DNA from: Rotaria sordida
Lineage: Eukaryota; Rotifera; Eurotatoria; Philodinida; Philodinidae
Assembly (NCBI GenBank): GCA_905250125.1
Contig: CAJNOL010000650.1
Coordinates: 1 to 64,000 of the forward strand
Reading direction: 5' to 3'
DNA length: 64,000 nt
The notes beneath the pieces are model-generated. The model saw nothing but the letters and a program-made list of their open reading frames with translations, was not told the origin of the DNA and did not search any database. This document shows positions 12,286 through 25,813 of the stretch, piece by piece. Position 1 is the first letter of the stretch. Every line of letters begins with the position of its first letter. The translations under genes were made by a program, and so were the position numbers.

Positions 12286-15200
12286 CTATCGTTTTGAAGT
12301 TTTATTTATTCCATTAGTTGATGTATTGGACGGATCAGTTGGTAATTGTTTACGTGTTGCTGGAATAGTACGTTGTTTAGCAAGAAATGATTGATTTTCA
12401 TGTGATTTTAATCGTTCTTCAAATTCACGTCGTTGAAATGTACTACCCTAAAATATGACAAAAATAAATTTATTTTTTTCATTTATTATTGAAAAAAAAA
12501 AAAAAAAAATTTACCAATGAATACCAAGCACTAATTAATAATTTTTCTTGATCTTCTCTTATCGCTTTCATTTTTTCATAATCGTTCTATATAAAGATGA
12601 ATAGAAAAAAAGTAACATTTTCTTTTTTTGTGAATTAAATAATAAAATATTATATACTTCAAGTTCTTTAATTCGTCGATCTTTTTCATCGATTTGTTTT
12701 TTTAATAATTGAATTTCTTGATGACTTATTGAATTACTATTACGTGGATCCATTTGACGTAAAACCATTTTAGCTTTTTCTAAATATTGTACATAACGTT
12801 CTTCCATAGCATTTATTTCAGCTGTTTTTGTTGCTATAGTTACATCTTTTTCAGTAAGTTTTTTTTCTAAATTAAATAAATTATCAATATATAAGAATAT
12901 TATGATTCTGTTATTTTTTTTTTTATAAATACCAGCATTATCTAAACGTTTTTGTAATTCATCTATTTGATTTTTTGTACGTGTTGATTCTTCTTCATGA
13001 CGTGTCATTGCTCGATTAAGTGATTTTTTAAGATCAGTTATTTCCGTACTATTTTCAGCTAAAGATGTTGTATCTTTAAGTGTTGCTTCTAATTCAAGAA
13101 TTTTTCGATTTGACATCCTTAAGATAGAAAAAATAAACATAAGTTATTCACAAAATCATCGATTCAAAAAATATCTTCAATAGATTCATCCCAATGTGAT
13201 GCAAAAAAACGTTGGTTGACCGTCCGGTATAATATGTGCTATATTGATGGTAGTTTGATATTTAAGGATATTCGGACCATTTCTAGTTTTCGAAGAAGAT
13301 GCAATCAATCCGCATGAAATTTTCTCTGGTTTTCCATCGGACCTACTTATGACCCTCGTTTACCTTTGTCCGATAGACTAGATCTTAGAAATGAAAATAG
13401 CTAATTTCAAAACTTCAGCCCGATCGGATAAATCTAGACGGAGGTCGAAGCGGGATCGGTGTGGTCCTATGAAAAATCAAGGTTTTCCGAAAAAAATGGC
13501 GAAAACTTCATTTGAAAAATTTGTTTTCGAAAAAGTATCGCTATATGTTAGATGTTCTATCTGTAGTAAAAATTTCATGCAGATCCGTTGTATTCTCTTC
13601 GAGAACCAGAAATGATCGATTAGCGTTAGACTGATATTCTACTGCAGCATACCGATGGTTTTTATCCGACCGAAAATCTACTGTCAGTATGCCGAAAGTA
13701 GTACGAACATTAATTGTGAACTAAGATATATTGAATTTTCACCTAATTCATTTGAGTAGGATTCAATGAGGGGAGAAAAAATTCAGATGTGGAAATTTGT
13801 AGAAATTTAACTTCATTGTTTCGTTGAAAATAGCGTTTCATATTTTTTTTTGGAATAAAAACTTATTATCGAATTATGAACATTGAGTTATCTCGCATAC
13901 AACTCTCTTAGACTTTTATCATGGTATGAGATGGTATGTACTCATTTCTAGAAAATATAAATAAAATGCACCTAATGCTAGACTAGAGATTGTATGTGTA
14001 AAAATTAATTTTAGCTACATATTATCAATGTTTTATCTAGACGCTAGCAACAGTATTGCTTAGCTCGTATCATCCGTTATATAATAAAGCGCAGAAATTG
14101 AAATTTACCATATCCCCTATGGCCGCCAAAATATAGTGAATGTGGATGTTGTTTTTAATATCTGCGGGAACAGGAAAAGCTAGCGACCTGCAATTTCCAG
14201 TATTTCAAAGAAAAAATTGGTAGAAGTGTAGTGATATCAGAAAGTTTTCGGGTGGGTGAGAAGTCTGAGGAAACACGAATCAACAGTTATAAGTCTCTGC
14301 CTATTGATCTTGGATCATCTCAAATAGGTCCAGACTAGGATAACTCACCACGTTGAGCTCGATAGTGATGTTTCTTTTCATTTTCAAAATGATCAAAAAT
14401 GACTATATTCAGATTTTCTAGAGGCTTACTATTGGAAAACCTCATGATTCTGACATTGCTATACTTTCACCACGTTACTCTTTCACATATTGAAAACCGC
14501 AGGTCGCTAGATTTTATTATTCCTGCGATAGTCGAAATGACAATCTTTTCGTGGCGATGGTAAAAAAATTTTAGAGATTTTCTCTTATAAGAATAAAACT
14601 TCGATATTCTTCTCTATCTTCTCGGATACATTGTAAAATGATTTATTTACCAAAGATCATTAGTTAATTGATTATTTTGATCCTTAAGTTGTTCAAAACT
14701 TGCTTGAAGAATTAATATTTGTTCATTATTCGTCTCTTCAGTTTGACGTAATTTGAGCATTTTATTTTCATGTTGTAGACGAATAAAACGTTCTCTAAAA
14801 AACCAAAACAAAAAAAAAATAAGTTTAAAAGTTAAACAATATTTATTATTAAATACATAGAATTAAATTCTCGATTAACATTTAAAATCAATCGAATGTA
14901 ATAAATAGACTTTTATGATTATATATTAATTCTTGAAAGGAATGATAAATCTAAATTTAGAATTAATTCAAAAACTTATATCAGACTTAAAGCAAAACAT
15001 ATTCTTTTTGATGGACTCTATCAACTTTAACACAAAAGTCCAAAGTACAAAATGAAGATTACTCATGAGAATATTCTTCTACATGTATTCCCCATGGGAA
15101 AGTACTAATCGAATGAAATCGATAAATACTGCAAAAAAAGAATTCTTAGCTCATCTATGTCACGCAAACTTAAAATTTTATGTAGGTCATGATGAACTCA

Positions 15201-18200
15201 TACCTATTTTTCCATGAAAACTTTTCGAATCAATTATACGAGAGTGCATTGAATTTTTATTTTTTACAGACAAACTTTAAAGGTATTATTAAAACCTACA
15301 ATCTTTTACAAAAATATATAATCTGTTTTCAAAAAAAATTTATGTTTTATTTACTTTAATATTTTTCCTGGAATTAAAAAATCGACGAAATTTTTTATAT
15401 TTCGATTAAAAATGCTCACTTTTTAACAGTACTTTTGAATATTCTATATTGAATGAAAATCAGAATTTTATGTTCGTTCCGAACATATAACTTCAAAATT
15501 TTTCTAGGACGTTCGGATTTACAAGTTATGAGTCGAACTTTTCGAGATCCATGAATTAAGTTTAGACACGCCAGAAGTTATCCAAAGTAAAATTTATTTC
15601 AAATACACCGAATAAATGTCCTACTAATGATCATTTGTCAACAGAGAATATTTCGATACAGTATGCGTTATCGATTTAGGCAAATTTCTATGGAAAATAG
15701 AATTGTAAAGTGAATTTAGTCATTCCTGAATAGAAGGCTATCGAGTCCGAATCTGAAAGTTTTCTGTTGATCGGACCCGGCTTCAACAAATTTCAATCAA
15801 TTGGATCCAAATTCGGAAATTCTTGAATCCAATGGAGTCTATTCCTGAAACTTTTGATTCTTATGGCACTTTATAGAGAACAATCTCGCCTTTAGTTCTA
15901 TGTATTTCGAGCTTCTAAAAGTTCAATTCATAACATCTAAACTCAAAGTCTTAGACAAATGTTTAACCTAAAGTGGACAGCAAAAATTTAAGACACTTAT
16001 TTTTGAAGTTTTTCATCGAAGATGAGTAGCTAGATGAAGTCTAAATAATGATTTGGATAGCTCTTAAAATTCCCTATCGAATACAATATGTGTCAAATTT
16101 TCAAAAGAAACTTTGTGAAGAAAGTTTTCTAGAAAAGCGTGTCCGGAGAATTTGAAGTCCTAGAGAATTTTGATAGAAAGATTTTTCAATATAAGCATCT
16201 GAAAGAGCAGAAAATTCTGAACAAAATGAAAGGTCGCCCAGCTCTGTACAATACTCTGTCACAAAGTTATAAGCAATACAAAGAACGAGAAAAACGCGTT
16301 TTTCGTCGATCTTTATCAAAAGAAGCCCTAAAAGTCGATAAAAACCGCATTTTTTCGTTTTTTCTATTGCTTATAACTTTGTGATAGAATATCGTACAGA
16401 GCTGGACGACCCTTCATTTTGTTCAGATTTTTCTGCTCTTTCAGATGCTTATATTAAAAAAATCTTTCTGTCAAAATTCTCTAGGACTTGAAATCCTCCT
16501 AGCACAGTTTTCTAAAAACCTTTCTTCACAAAGTTTCTTTTGAAAATTTGACATATATTGCATTCAATAGAGAATTTCAAGAGCCATCTAAATCACTATT
16601 TGAATTTGACCTAGTTACTCATCTTCAATGAAAAACTTCAAAACTAAAAGGTGTCTTAAACTTTTTCGGTCCACTTTATATTCGTACAAATTTTCGATTC
16701 AAACTCAATATCTTCAAAGACTGAAAAATGAATGAACACTTTGTCACACAACTTTTTAATAACCCGCTATTTGCTCTTTTTTTTTTTTGACTACCGGAAA
16801 ACGGACAGTTGCTCGCAAATCATTTTATTTGATAACCTTTTTTTTTTTACCTGACATCAACTGGTAAATTAAGAAAATTAAGATCTTCTAATGATCCAGT
16901 TAATTGATCGTTTGAATTAGTCGCTCTATCAGCTATATTAAGAAAAAAAAAAAAGAACAGAAAGTACAAATTTTATATTTTAATTTAACTTAATGATTAA
17001 CCTTCATCTAAATTAACACCACTAAGTTTTTCATTTGTATCTCTTAATAATTCAATTTGATTTGTTAAATTCTATAGAAGAAAAAAAGAAAAAAATTTTC
17101 TTTGTTAGTTTCAAATGTTTACGAACATTTTTTTCTGCATTAATTGCATTTAAACGTTCTTCAGCTCGATTTTTTTCAAATTCAGCTTTATCAGTAACAC
17201 GTTGTAATTCACTTATTTTTTGATATAATTCTTGATTTGTTCGTTTATGAAATTCAACTTGTGTTTGTAATAATTTTGCTTGTTTATATTCTTGTTCTAA
17301 ATTAGCTTTTTCATCAAATAAACGTAAATTTGTTTCTTCTAAATATTTCATTTGTTGTCGAAGATCAGACATTTCTTCTAATTTTATTTTATATGCATCA
17401 ATAGTTGATTCTAATTTAGTCTTTAGAAAAAAAAAAAAAAAAAAATTTCAAATTACAACAAGTATAACAAATTCTTTTTAAAACAAACCATTTTTTCACA
17501 TTTATTTCTTAATATATCTAATTCATCTTTAAAATTTCGTGCATCACCAGCAAGTACCATTAAATCATCATTCTAAATAAATAGATATTTTAGTTTAAGA
17601 ATTATTTTCTCTTTAACAAAATATTTACTCGTTTAAGAAGATTTTCATTATCTTCACGAAATACATCAAGTTTTGCTCGATAATCCTGTAAAGCTAAAAT
17701 ATTAAATTCTTATGAATTATACGATCATTCAACAAAAATTCAAATTGGAAATGGACAGTTATTATTTGCTAGGACAGAAATAGAACCGATCTGAGTAGTC
17801 CAGATCGATCTACCAGTTCCATTTACATGCTATGCAAACTTCCATAGGAATTTTGAATAAATTAATTTCTTTTGAGAGAATGATTATCATTATCATAAAC
17901 TGATTGATTTAATTGTTTCAATATATAGGTGTGGAAAGAGAAGATTCAAACTCTTCGCAAGTGCAATCATTCTAGACTGTCTTATAAACAGTTACTTCTA
18001 ATCGAATTATATGTCGATTGAGAAATTTTGCTGAATATGCGATCACTCGAAAATATTGTTAGTTCACTGCATCTATTACGAAAACCTACAGATGCTGATC
18101 TTGTCTCTATTTAAAAATTGTGTCAAAATACTTGCCGAACATTTTTGACTAGGAAAGTTCTCTGCATACTTCTAGAATTTAGAAGAAAACTTTTATCAAC

Positions 18201-20949
18201 TATCAAAGTTCATCTTATTTTCTGTCTTTTTATCGGATTTTGGTAGCGTTACGATAGAGCATTGTAAATAGATAAAAATAAAATCTTCATTTAAAGCATC
18301 TCCTCAAAAAAAAAAGTCATTTTTCGTCAGAGTGGTCGAAATTAAGATAAATACATAGGAAGATAGCCCGTGATTTGATCTTTCATAAATAACAAAAATT
18401 TTTACTCAACACGTCGTTTTTTCCAAAAATTTTTGAAGATTTCTGTCGTCCTCTACTCGAAAAATAAGCTGCTTTCAGAAATAGAATCTCGGTTTTGTTT
18501 TTTTCTCCGTTTATAGTTTCTTGAGCGTGCAATTCAAATTTCTCTGTCGATACTCATTCAATAGATTTAATTTTTTTCTTCTGTTTGAAAGAGCGTATCA
18601 AGAGGCAGTGCAATACAAAACGTTTTTTAAGTCATTAAACTTTCGATTTCTTTTCTTCTCTTAAAAAGCAAGCATTTAAAAACAATGGTTCTGTACTGCC
18701 CTGCATCCTAACATGCTCTTTCAAACAAAAAATAAATCAAATCTCTAGAATGAACCTGAGCAGAGAAATTTGGTTTGCCTAATGAGCTATTTTTGACCTT
18801 TGTTTGGTCAATATTTCCTTCAAACGTCATGATATCGGACTGAAAATTTCATGTCATTTGAACATTCCTAGGCTGAGATCGGTTTTTTGACGGGAGGTCT
18901 TAAAAATAAAAGGATGAATGATGGTAAGATTATTTTTCGAAAAAGTGAGAATCAGCATTGGATTCTCATCATATAGGCTTTTTTTGAAAAATGGCCTTAC
19001 TGTCACTAATTCTTTTTTTTCAGTAATCGAAGTTAATTGAATCCTAAGTTTAGTAAGGCTTTTAAAAAAAGCATATCGTATAAAACAGAATATTAGATAT
19101 TTTGAGCGTTGTAAAGTAAATTCGCGTCACATTAATCTATTTGAAGACTTTAGATAGATGATCTTGATTTAATAATGAATTTCTATGATTACTTGTTTCA
19201 AGTTTAAATACTTCTTCTTGTTGAGATTGAATTCGTTCTTGTAAACTTTTATAACGACTTCTTGGAATTGATCTTAAATATAAAATAAATTCTTAGAAAC
19301 AAAAAATGTTTAATTCATTTCTATTTACTCGGCATCTTCAGCATTTTCATATTGTTGTAAACGTTCATTTAAACGTGTTGTTTCTTGTATTAAACCAAAT
19401 TTATCATCTTGAAGTGTTGATATTTGTAAATCAAGTTCACGACAACGATGTTCAATTTCTTCTTTAGCTTCAACAACACGATTAAGTTCTTCTAACGCAT
19501 GTTTTAACTAAATAATAATTTATTTGATTTTTTTTCGAAGAGAAAAAATTCAAAATTTATTTACTTGATCACCTAATTCAGAATATTCTTCATTATTTTT
19601 TCGAATTTCTTTTACCATTAACTAGAAGAAAAAATTTTTTATTTATTTAGTTTTTTTTTGTTAAATATCTTAACCTCTTGAATAGCATTCATTAAAACAT
19701 GTTGAACAGATTCTTCTAATAACATAATATGTTCAATATAAAATTGTTTTCTATCACAACTAACAGCACAACCAAGAACAAGTTGTAATAATCGACTAAG
19801 TTCTGTTTCATCAGTAGTTTCAGCTATATTAATCAAACAATAAAAAAATAAAATAAAATAAAATTTTTATTAAACAATTACATATCATATTAACATCAGG
19901 CATTTGAAAATCAACAAGAGATTGACCAAGTATCTTAAGATAAATAAATAAAATTTTGTTTTTCAAAAAAAAAAAAAATATGAATATTACTTCAGAATAA
20001 TAATCGGTTATATTCTTGAGAATTTTTTTAAGATTATTTGCCTAAATTTAAAATATACAATAATAACAGATAGGTCATAATAAACGGATCAAAAACGTTT
20101 TTCCTATTGACGAAACATCCGAAATGATAACCATCGTTGGACATCTTGATAAGACTAGCAGAAGTCTAAAAGGATTCGTTTCATAAGTTTCAATCGAAAA
20201 GAATATTCGCGCTATGAGCTCAAACGGCGGGTTTCATTTCGGATGATTTCTTTATCAGACGTCCAACTGCAACTTTTGTTTCATAAAATTTCGCATGTTT
20301 TTTACTTTCGAAATAATCGAAAAATTTACGTTGTTCTATTTTAGTATTGCATCGTTTTCTTTGGGATAGTTAACTTTTGAAAATACAATACCGGTAGGTG
20401 TTAGTTTCAAGTCTTTCGCACGCAAATGACACTATTCGAAAGTATAGAACAGGAAATTCTGTATGTAATCATGCTGAACATTTTACATTTAGCATCAAAC
20501 TTACAAGACGATAGATATCCGAATGAAAAGAAATTCTCTATCGAATAAGTCTAAAACAGATTTTTCCATTTGTTGGGATATATCATAGAAAAAAAAACAT
20601 TTTGATCCGTTTTATTTTATAACTACTCATTACTTTTATTCGATAATTATCACCAGCATCAGTTCGAATTTTTTGTAACCAAATATCATTAAAATGATTT
20701 GCATCACTAGAAAAAAAGAATTTTTTTTTTCTAATATAAAAATAGAAAAATAATAACGAACATATTTTTTAAACACATAGCAATAAGAACACCATCGGAT
20801 AGATCACCAACACCATTTATTGGTCGATTTAGATCAAATGTTTTCATCTATATATAAAATAATAATAACAAAGTTCAAATATATGTATATTGAGATGAAT
20901 TTTTTCATACCCATTTAATTAAACTATCGCATAAAATACGTCGATCCAT
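12286..20949 (-). CDS. HOOK: HOOK family dynein-cargo adaptor (complete)
   Basis: Nineteen exons, from the start: 20911-20949, 20762-20847, 20634-20706, 19991-20041, 19882-19933, 19675-19823, 19565-19621, 19329-19507, 19193-19272, 17629-17693, 17489-17572, 17127-17420, 17002-17071, 16851-16932, 14651-14794, 12933-13117, 12658-12866, 12515-12586, 12286-12447. The sum is 2133 bases, 710 residues, against about 718-728 in vertebrate HOOK1-3. Seen: the N-terminal Hook (CH-like) domain with LCDSLIKW, DNYRIK, LLQLVLGCAV and LEESVQHVLM; then long heptad coiled coil with RLQHENKMLKL and ERYVQYLEKAK; a C-terminal SAWYSL and SFLAKQR. Known: HOOK proteins activate dynein-dynactin and link it to endosomes through FTS and FHIP. 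Most introns are about 45-75 bases, but four long ones (12.9-14.6 kb side, 14.8-16.8, 17.7-19.2 and 20.0-20.6 kb) carry repeat elements. HOOK1, 2 or 3 cannot be told apart; one pro-orthologue is likely. Confidence 0.95.
14104..14572. mobile_element. Foldback MITE in a HOOK intron
   Basis: Inverted repeat of about 470 bases in the intron 13118-14650. The left arm has GCTAGCGACCTGC and the right arm GCAGGTCGCTAG. The outer ends pair approximately (TTTACCAT ... GGCCGCC against GTGGCGATGGTAAA). It is non-coding. Confidence 0.55.
15970..16679. mobile_element. Long foldback element in a HOOK intron
   Basis: Two arms of about 300 bases in opposite orientation around a short centre near 16.27-16.37 kb (intron 14795-16850). 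The outer ends are AAAGTGGAC on the left and GTCCACTTT on the right; the inner ends share TTATAAGCAATA and TTGCTTATAA. Open frames at 16101-16319 and 16139-16384 fall within the arms and are by-products of the symmetry. Confidence 0.8.
18291..18903. mobile_element. TTAA-flanked MITE, second copy, opposite orientation
   Basis: About 605 bases between TTAA at 18291-18294 and 18900-18903, in the HOOK intron 17694-19192. It is the reverse-complement relative of the element at 2037-2648: shared blocks include TGTTTGAAAGAGC, CATGCTCTTTCAAACAAA, TTTCCTTCAAACGTCATGAT and TTTCATGTCATTTGAACATT. The matching length and shared TTAA flanks support one family. Confidence 0.65.
20082..20613. mobile_element. 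Short-TIR MITE in a HOOK intron
   Basis: About 530 bases bounded by AACGGATCAAAA on the left and TTTTGATCCGTT on the right, in the intron 20042-20633. An internal inverted pair is present (CATCCGAAATGA and TCATTTCGGATG). No coding capacity is visible. Confidence 0.6.
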
Positions 20950-22581
20950 ATTTATCAATAGAAATCTTTTTTATCTAGAATTTTGAAAAATCTGATATAA
21001 TAATGTTTTGAAGTTATTTCTTTAATTATGTAAATGATCTTCATATAGGTCTCTTCTTAGTCTATTGCTTTATTTTTGTTGAAATAATAAAAGTATTTCA
21101 AGGTTAATTTGTTAATGGATAATATTTTGTATTCCATGTAAAGTGTTTTTTCGAAATAAATATGCACTAGTACTAGTTTACTAGTCATAGACTGATTCTA
21201 GTGTATATCTAATATCATTAGTTGTTATAGCATAAGGATCAATAGAGATTAGTAAAATAATACTGAAAGTGTATCAAATCGACCAATCAGAATGAGAGAT
21301 TAAAGTTCGATGATTCCAAAAATTACCCGAAACCTTTAAATCATCACATGAATATAATAAATTTTGGTTTTTTACCAACGACGCTACACACTTCATTACT
21401 ATTATACATATATATATATATATACTAGAATCTTTTTAATCCTCAAAATAGATTTAGAAATTTTTCGGATATATCTAATGATTTAAAGGTTCTAGTACTT
21501 TTAGAATTCTAGATCTCTAACGAAAGCTAATGCATATCTATTTTGAAGCAAATTCCGATACTAATTTCCCATATGAATCGAACTCAATAAAAACCGTCGG
21601 TATATTGTTTTTTTCATGAAAAAAAAATATGTAGAAACATTCTCATTTCCCTGGTCTAGTATGACCGAGAGAGTTAAAACAATTTTCACATATACTGTAC
21701 ACTATTTAGGATGGATTTTTTATTTTTATTATTCTGATGATATTTGGTAGCTCTTACGAAAAAAATTCTATACAATTAATTATGCGCTTTTTCAGTACTT
21801 TTAATATTTTGGCTTCTTTTTTTTCTATTCGAAGGATAAAAAATAAAAAGAAACCAAAAAAGTTACCCATTCAAAACAATGTCTAGTGCCTGGAAAAAAA
21901 TTTTTAGTTCGATCGAACATAGCATCTCGCTCAAAAAAGGCGAAGAGGGTAGTATCTTTAAACGGTTGGCTATCGTCTGACTGCAGTATACCGATAGTTG
22001 TTCTTTGACCAACAATCTACTGCTTGTAAATCATCGGTTCTTATGAGTACCATAGGATATACCGGCAGTATGGATTATCACTGGACAAAATATGCGATAA
22101 ATGATTTGGTCAGAGCTTCGAAATTGTTTTGATGAACTATCTGAAAGATAAACTGAAAAAAAAAACATCATCAAGTGATACAAAATTTAAAAATTTTATC
22201 TTTGTCTTAAGATAACTGAAATAAAAAAAAAATCAATGTTTAAAATTTATGATTCATGAAAAAAAAAACAAATAATTCATATAACAGTTAACTTTTCAGT
22301 GACAAAAAGAAATAACTCAAAAGAAATGACGCACACTATTTTTTTTTTATTATCTATGACTAATGTCAATATTCATACTTCTCTCTTTTTGAAATATTCC
22401 ATATATATAGAGAGAGAGAGTAGTACATTTGTTCATTTAAAAAATCGTAGCGACAAACGATACTACTCGTTTATTTTAATGATTGGTTAACAGTCTCCAT
22501 TGAACTTGTAAAAAATCTTTCTCGTCAATAGATTGTTCTGTTTGTCGCTAGTGTATTTTAAAACTATAAAAATCTTCTATT
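20950..22581. other. Divergent intergenic region between HOOK and VAMP-a
   Basis: About 1.6 kb between two genes that start in opposite directions, so it should hold both promoters. It has a (TA)n run near 21407-21425 and, at about 21960-22065, a repeat relic resembling sequence at about 13600-13690 in a HOOK intron (shared CTGCAGYATACCGATRG and AATCTACTG). No gene is seen. Confidence 0.5.
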
Positions 22582-23498
22582 ATGCAGGAAAATATGACAA
22601 CAAGGCCACTATGGCGTTATTTGTGTTTACTAATTATATATATAAATTTTTTTATTTTGATATTTTTTACTGTTTTTCTTTCAGATTTATTCATTGACTG
22701 TGATTTGAAGAGAATTAAATAAATAATGTAAATAATTTTAAAAGATTTTTAATCAATAAATTTTTTTTTCTATTTTTTATTAGGACATCATTATACGAAA
22801 ATCAACCTCGTTCTACACAATATGAAACACCAAAACAAACGGATAATCTTCAAGCTGATGTTAATCAAGTATGAAATAACAAAAATTTATTCAAGTTACA
22901 CTAAGAAATATTTTTTTTTTTTGTTTTTTTTTTTATAGGTTGTTACTATTATGAAAGATAATCTTGAAAAAGTACTTGAACGTGATGCTAATTTAGCTGC
23001 AGTTGAAAGTCGAACTGGTGATTTAGAACGTGGTGCATCACAATTTACAATAAATGCTAGAAATTTAAAAAAGAAATATTGGTGGAAAAATCTTAAAGTA
23101 AGTTATTTGTTTAAATGAATAAAGCAGTTTTAGTATTCATATAGTTCATGTTTTATTATTAAATATTATAATATTACATGATGAAACATGAACAATAGAA
23201 ATACTCTAAAAATAATATTTAATAGAGATTAATTTTGTTGTAGATGTGGGCTATTTTAATAATTATTATTGTAAGTAGTTATTGTTTTATGTGAGATCTC
23301 AATCTAAGCACTTGTTTTTTGTTTTTTTGTTTAAGATCGTTTTGATCATTGTCATTGTTGGTAAGATATCAAAGATAATTTTATTAACAGAGTCAATTTT
23401 TTTTTTGTTTTTTAGTTGCTGTTACACAATCAGCAAAAGGCAACAGTGATAATAATAATAATAATAATGTCAATCAAAATACTACCCCTGGAAAATAA
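22582..23498 (+). CDS. VAMP: Synaptobrevin/VAMP v-SNARE, copy a
   Basis: Exons 22582-22622, 22784-22868, 22939-23097, 23244-23270, 23336-23360, 23416-23498; 139 residues. An in-frame ATG at 22594 is an alternative start. Seen: one R-SNARE motif from about residue 43 with VLERDANL (zero-layer Arg at about 57), juxtamembrane KKKYWWKNLK, a membrane anchor rich in Ile from about 96, then an Asn-rich tail of about 25 residues (NSDNNNNNN). Known: VAMPs sit on vesicles and zip with syntaxin and SNAP-25 to drive fusion. The core is typical of neuronal-type synaptobrevin. The membrane segment is split over three very short exons of 27, 25 and 83 bases. The N-terminal exon is the least certain part, since it has no family conservation. 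It lies in tandem with VAMP-b, same strand, 2.3 kb apart. Confidence 0.88.
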
Positions 23499-25813
23499 AT
23501 CAATATAAAATCAGAGAATGGTAAGAAAGAGAAAGAATTTTTATGACGTTAACATAAAATATCTAATCAGACAAATCTCTACGGAGGAAATATTTTCAAG
23601 TGTCCAATTGCTTTTAAGTTAAAACTATGTGCATCATGTAGGTTCTGACAATACTATGAATACTCTGTAAGAAGTTAGAGTGAGAATAGTAGAACTTTCT
23701 CTGTATCAAGTTTCAAGTGAAAATTCAAAAGTCAATTTTTCATAGTATTCCCAAGGGAATCACGAAATTATGCTAAAAATGTGATATCTCGACAGCAATG
23801 AGCTAATAGCTCAAACTTTTTTCAGACTATTCATAGCTTATTAGAATCTATATGATGTATATAGTCCCGACTGAAGAGCTATTCGACACTTGAAAATGTT
23901 TCTTCATACGTAGAATAATTACGATAGAGTTGCTAGATTAAATTATCATTTTATGACATTGTAAAGTCGAATTCGTTCTTAAATAAATCTTAACCGTTTA
24001 CCTTTCATAGAAGCATGATTGAATAATATGAAAAATCTTTATTTATTTTCTTTCAGGACATTATTAAAATGGGCAAAAAACAGCTTATATCGCATAGTAT
24101 TGAAGTCATATAAAAAAAAAAAAAGGAAGAAACGAATATATAAAAATAAACTAATTTTAAAATAGTACAGGTATTTTTGACATAAATTGTTAAATAAATC
24201 GCCTAGTTTTCTTCGAAGTATTGAATAATCACTGAAGACATTTTATGCATATTAACTACATGATGAGGATTACAAGACATACATGAAAGGAAGTGGCGCT
24301 TTGTTACATAGGTTGTATTCCCCCGCAAGGTTTCTTTTTGTTTCAATATTTCTTGGTTATGGGTAGTATGAAGATGTAAAATCATCCAATCAGACCTTGG
24401 ATATTTTTAGTCTTAGCAAAAAGAATCAATATTTTAGAGAACGGTCATTTATATAGGAAAGTACTAGAAAATAGAGAGTATTTAGATGTTTCTGTAGTCG
24501 AAAGTTGGTCTTTATGTAAAATGAGTATGATATTTAGAATCAGCATGAAAAATTACACAAGACAATCTATTTTTCATTGTAAAATATTTTCCATGGAAAT
24601 CTGATCCCTACTTCTCCTCAATCTTTTATCCGTGAGATTTTCCCCCCTGGTCCCCTACGGATCAAATTTTCATGGAAAATATTTTACAATGAAAAATAGA
24701 CTGTCCAGTGTAATTTTTCATGCTGATTCTGAATATCATACTCATTTTACATAAAGACCAACTTTCGACTACAGAAACATCTAAATACTCTCTATTTTCT
24801 AGTACTTTCCCTATATAAATGACCGTTCTGTAAAATATTGATTGTTTTGCTAAGACTAAAAATGTCCAAGGTGTGGTTGAGTGATTTTACGTCTTCATAC
24901 TACTCACAACCAAGAAATATTTGTGCGAAAAAAAAACCTGCGAGGGATATAAGCGCCATTTCCTTTATTCTTGATTGTTCTCTGTCTGTCAAAGAGTGAC
25001 AACAGAGTTCATTTTACAGCTTATTGTCTATAAATCCGTCAAACTGATCTCTACTTCCTGAAGAAAAAAAATATTGTGTTTAAAAAATTTCATTTTTTTT
25101 CTCAAAATTATTAATTTTGTAAATTAGATATTTCGGAAATGATGCTATGAAACGGAAGTGTTCTTTTTTTACTAATCATAGCTTATGAAATTTATTATGA
25201 AATATGTTCTTAATGCTTTGAAATTCTATGCATTGCTTAGTTTTTGTAATCGATTAACAAATAGTTACTCCATTAGTAAAAGGTTAAGGTTAAATAAATA
25301 TTCTAGTGACCTTTAAACTTCTTTCAATTGAATTTTTTAAAGTAAACTTAATTTTTTGAATATTTGTTAAAATTCTGTTAGGATGATTTCAAAATAAAAG
25401 ATTTTATTTATTTATTTTAGAATGATCTGCATCAACGATCTATTTTTTATATGTCAAGAGTTCGGATTATCATGTACTTATTTTGTTTTTTTTTTCTGAT
25501 TTCTTGAAAAGCAAAAACCGTCCTATTTTATCCATGTCTTTTATAATATATTTTTATTATTCTTTTGCTTTCTTTCAAACATTCCTATGTAACCTATTGC
25601 TGAAATGATCTTATTATTGTGACTATTTCTTTTTTTGTTATTTTTATTTATTCATATAATCTTCAATATAGAATAAAATTTTTCTATATTAAAGCTTCGT
25701 TTTATTTTTGCTTTTTAGATTTTTATATTAGTATATTGTTAAATTAATTTATTATATAATATGTAAAGATTGAATTAAGAAAAGAAAAATGTTTTTTATT
25801 TAATAGTTCTGTC
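23499..25813. other. Intergenic region between the two VAMP genes
   Basis: About 2.3 kb dominated by a long foldback repeat at 24285-24967. The open frame 24203-24385 on minus overlaps its left arm and has no family features. The remainder is AT-rich sequence with nothing I can name. Confidence 0.5.
24285..24967. mobile_element. Long foldback element between VAMP genes
   Basis: Two arms of about 310 bases in inverted orientation around a centre of about 70 bases near 24.60-24.67 kb. The outer ends are AAAGGAAGTGGCGCT and AGCGCCATTTCCTTT; the inner ends share CATTGTAAAATATTTTCCAT and its complement. The arms are highly similar, so the insertion looks fairly young or is kept similar by gene conversion. 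Confidence 0.85.

Noticed and set aside
16101-16384. Overlapping open frames on both strands
   Set aside because: They sit in the two arms of the foldback in a HOOK intron and mirror each other; no start context or family match.
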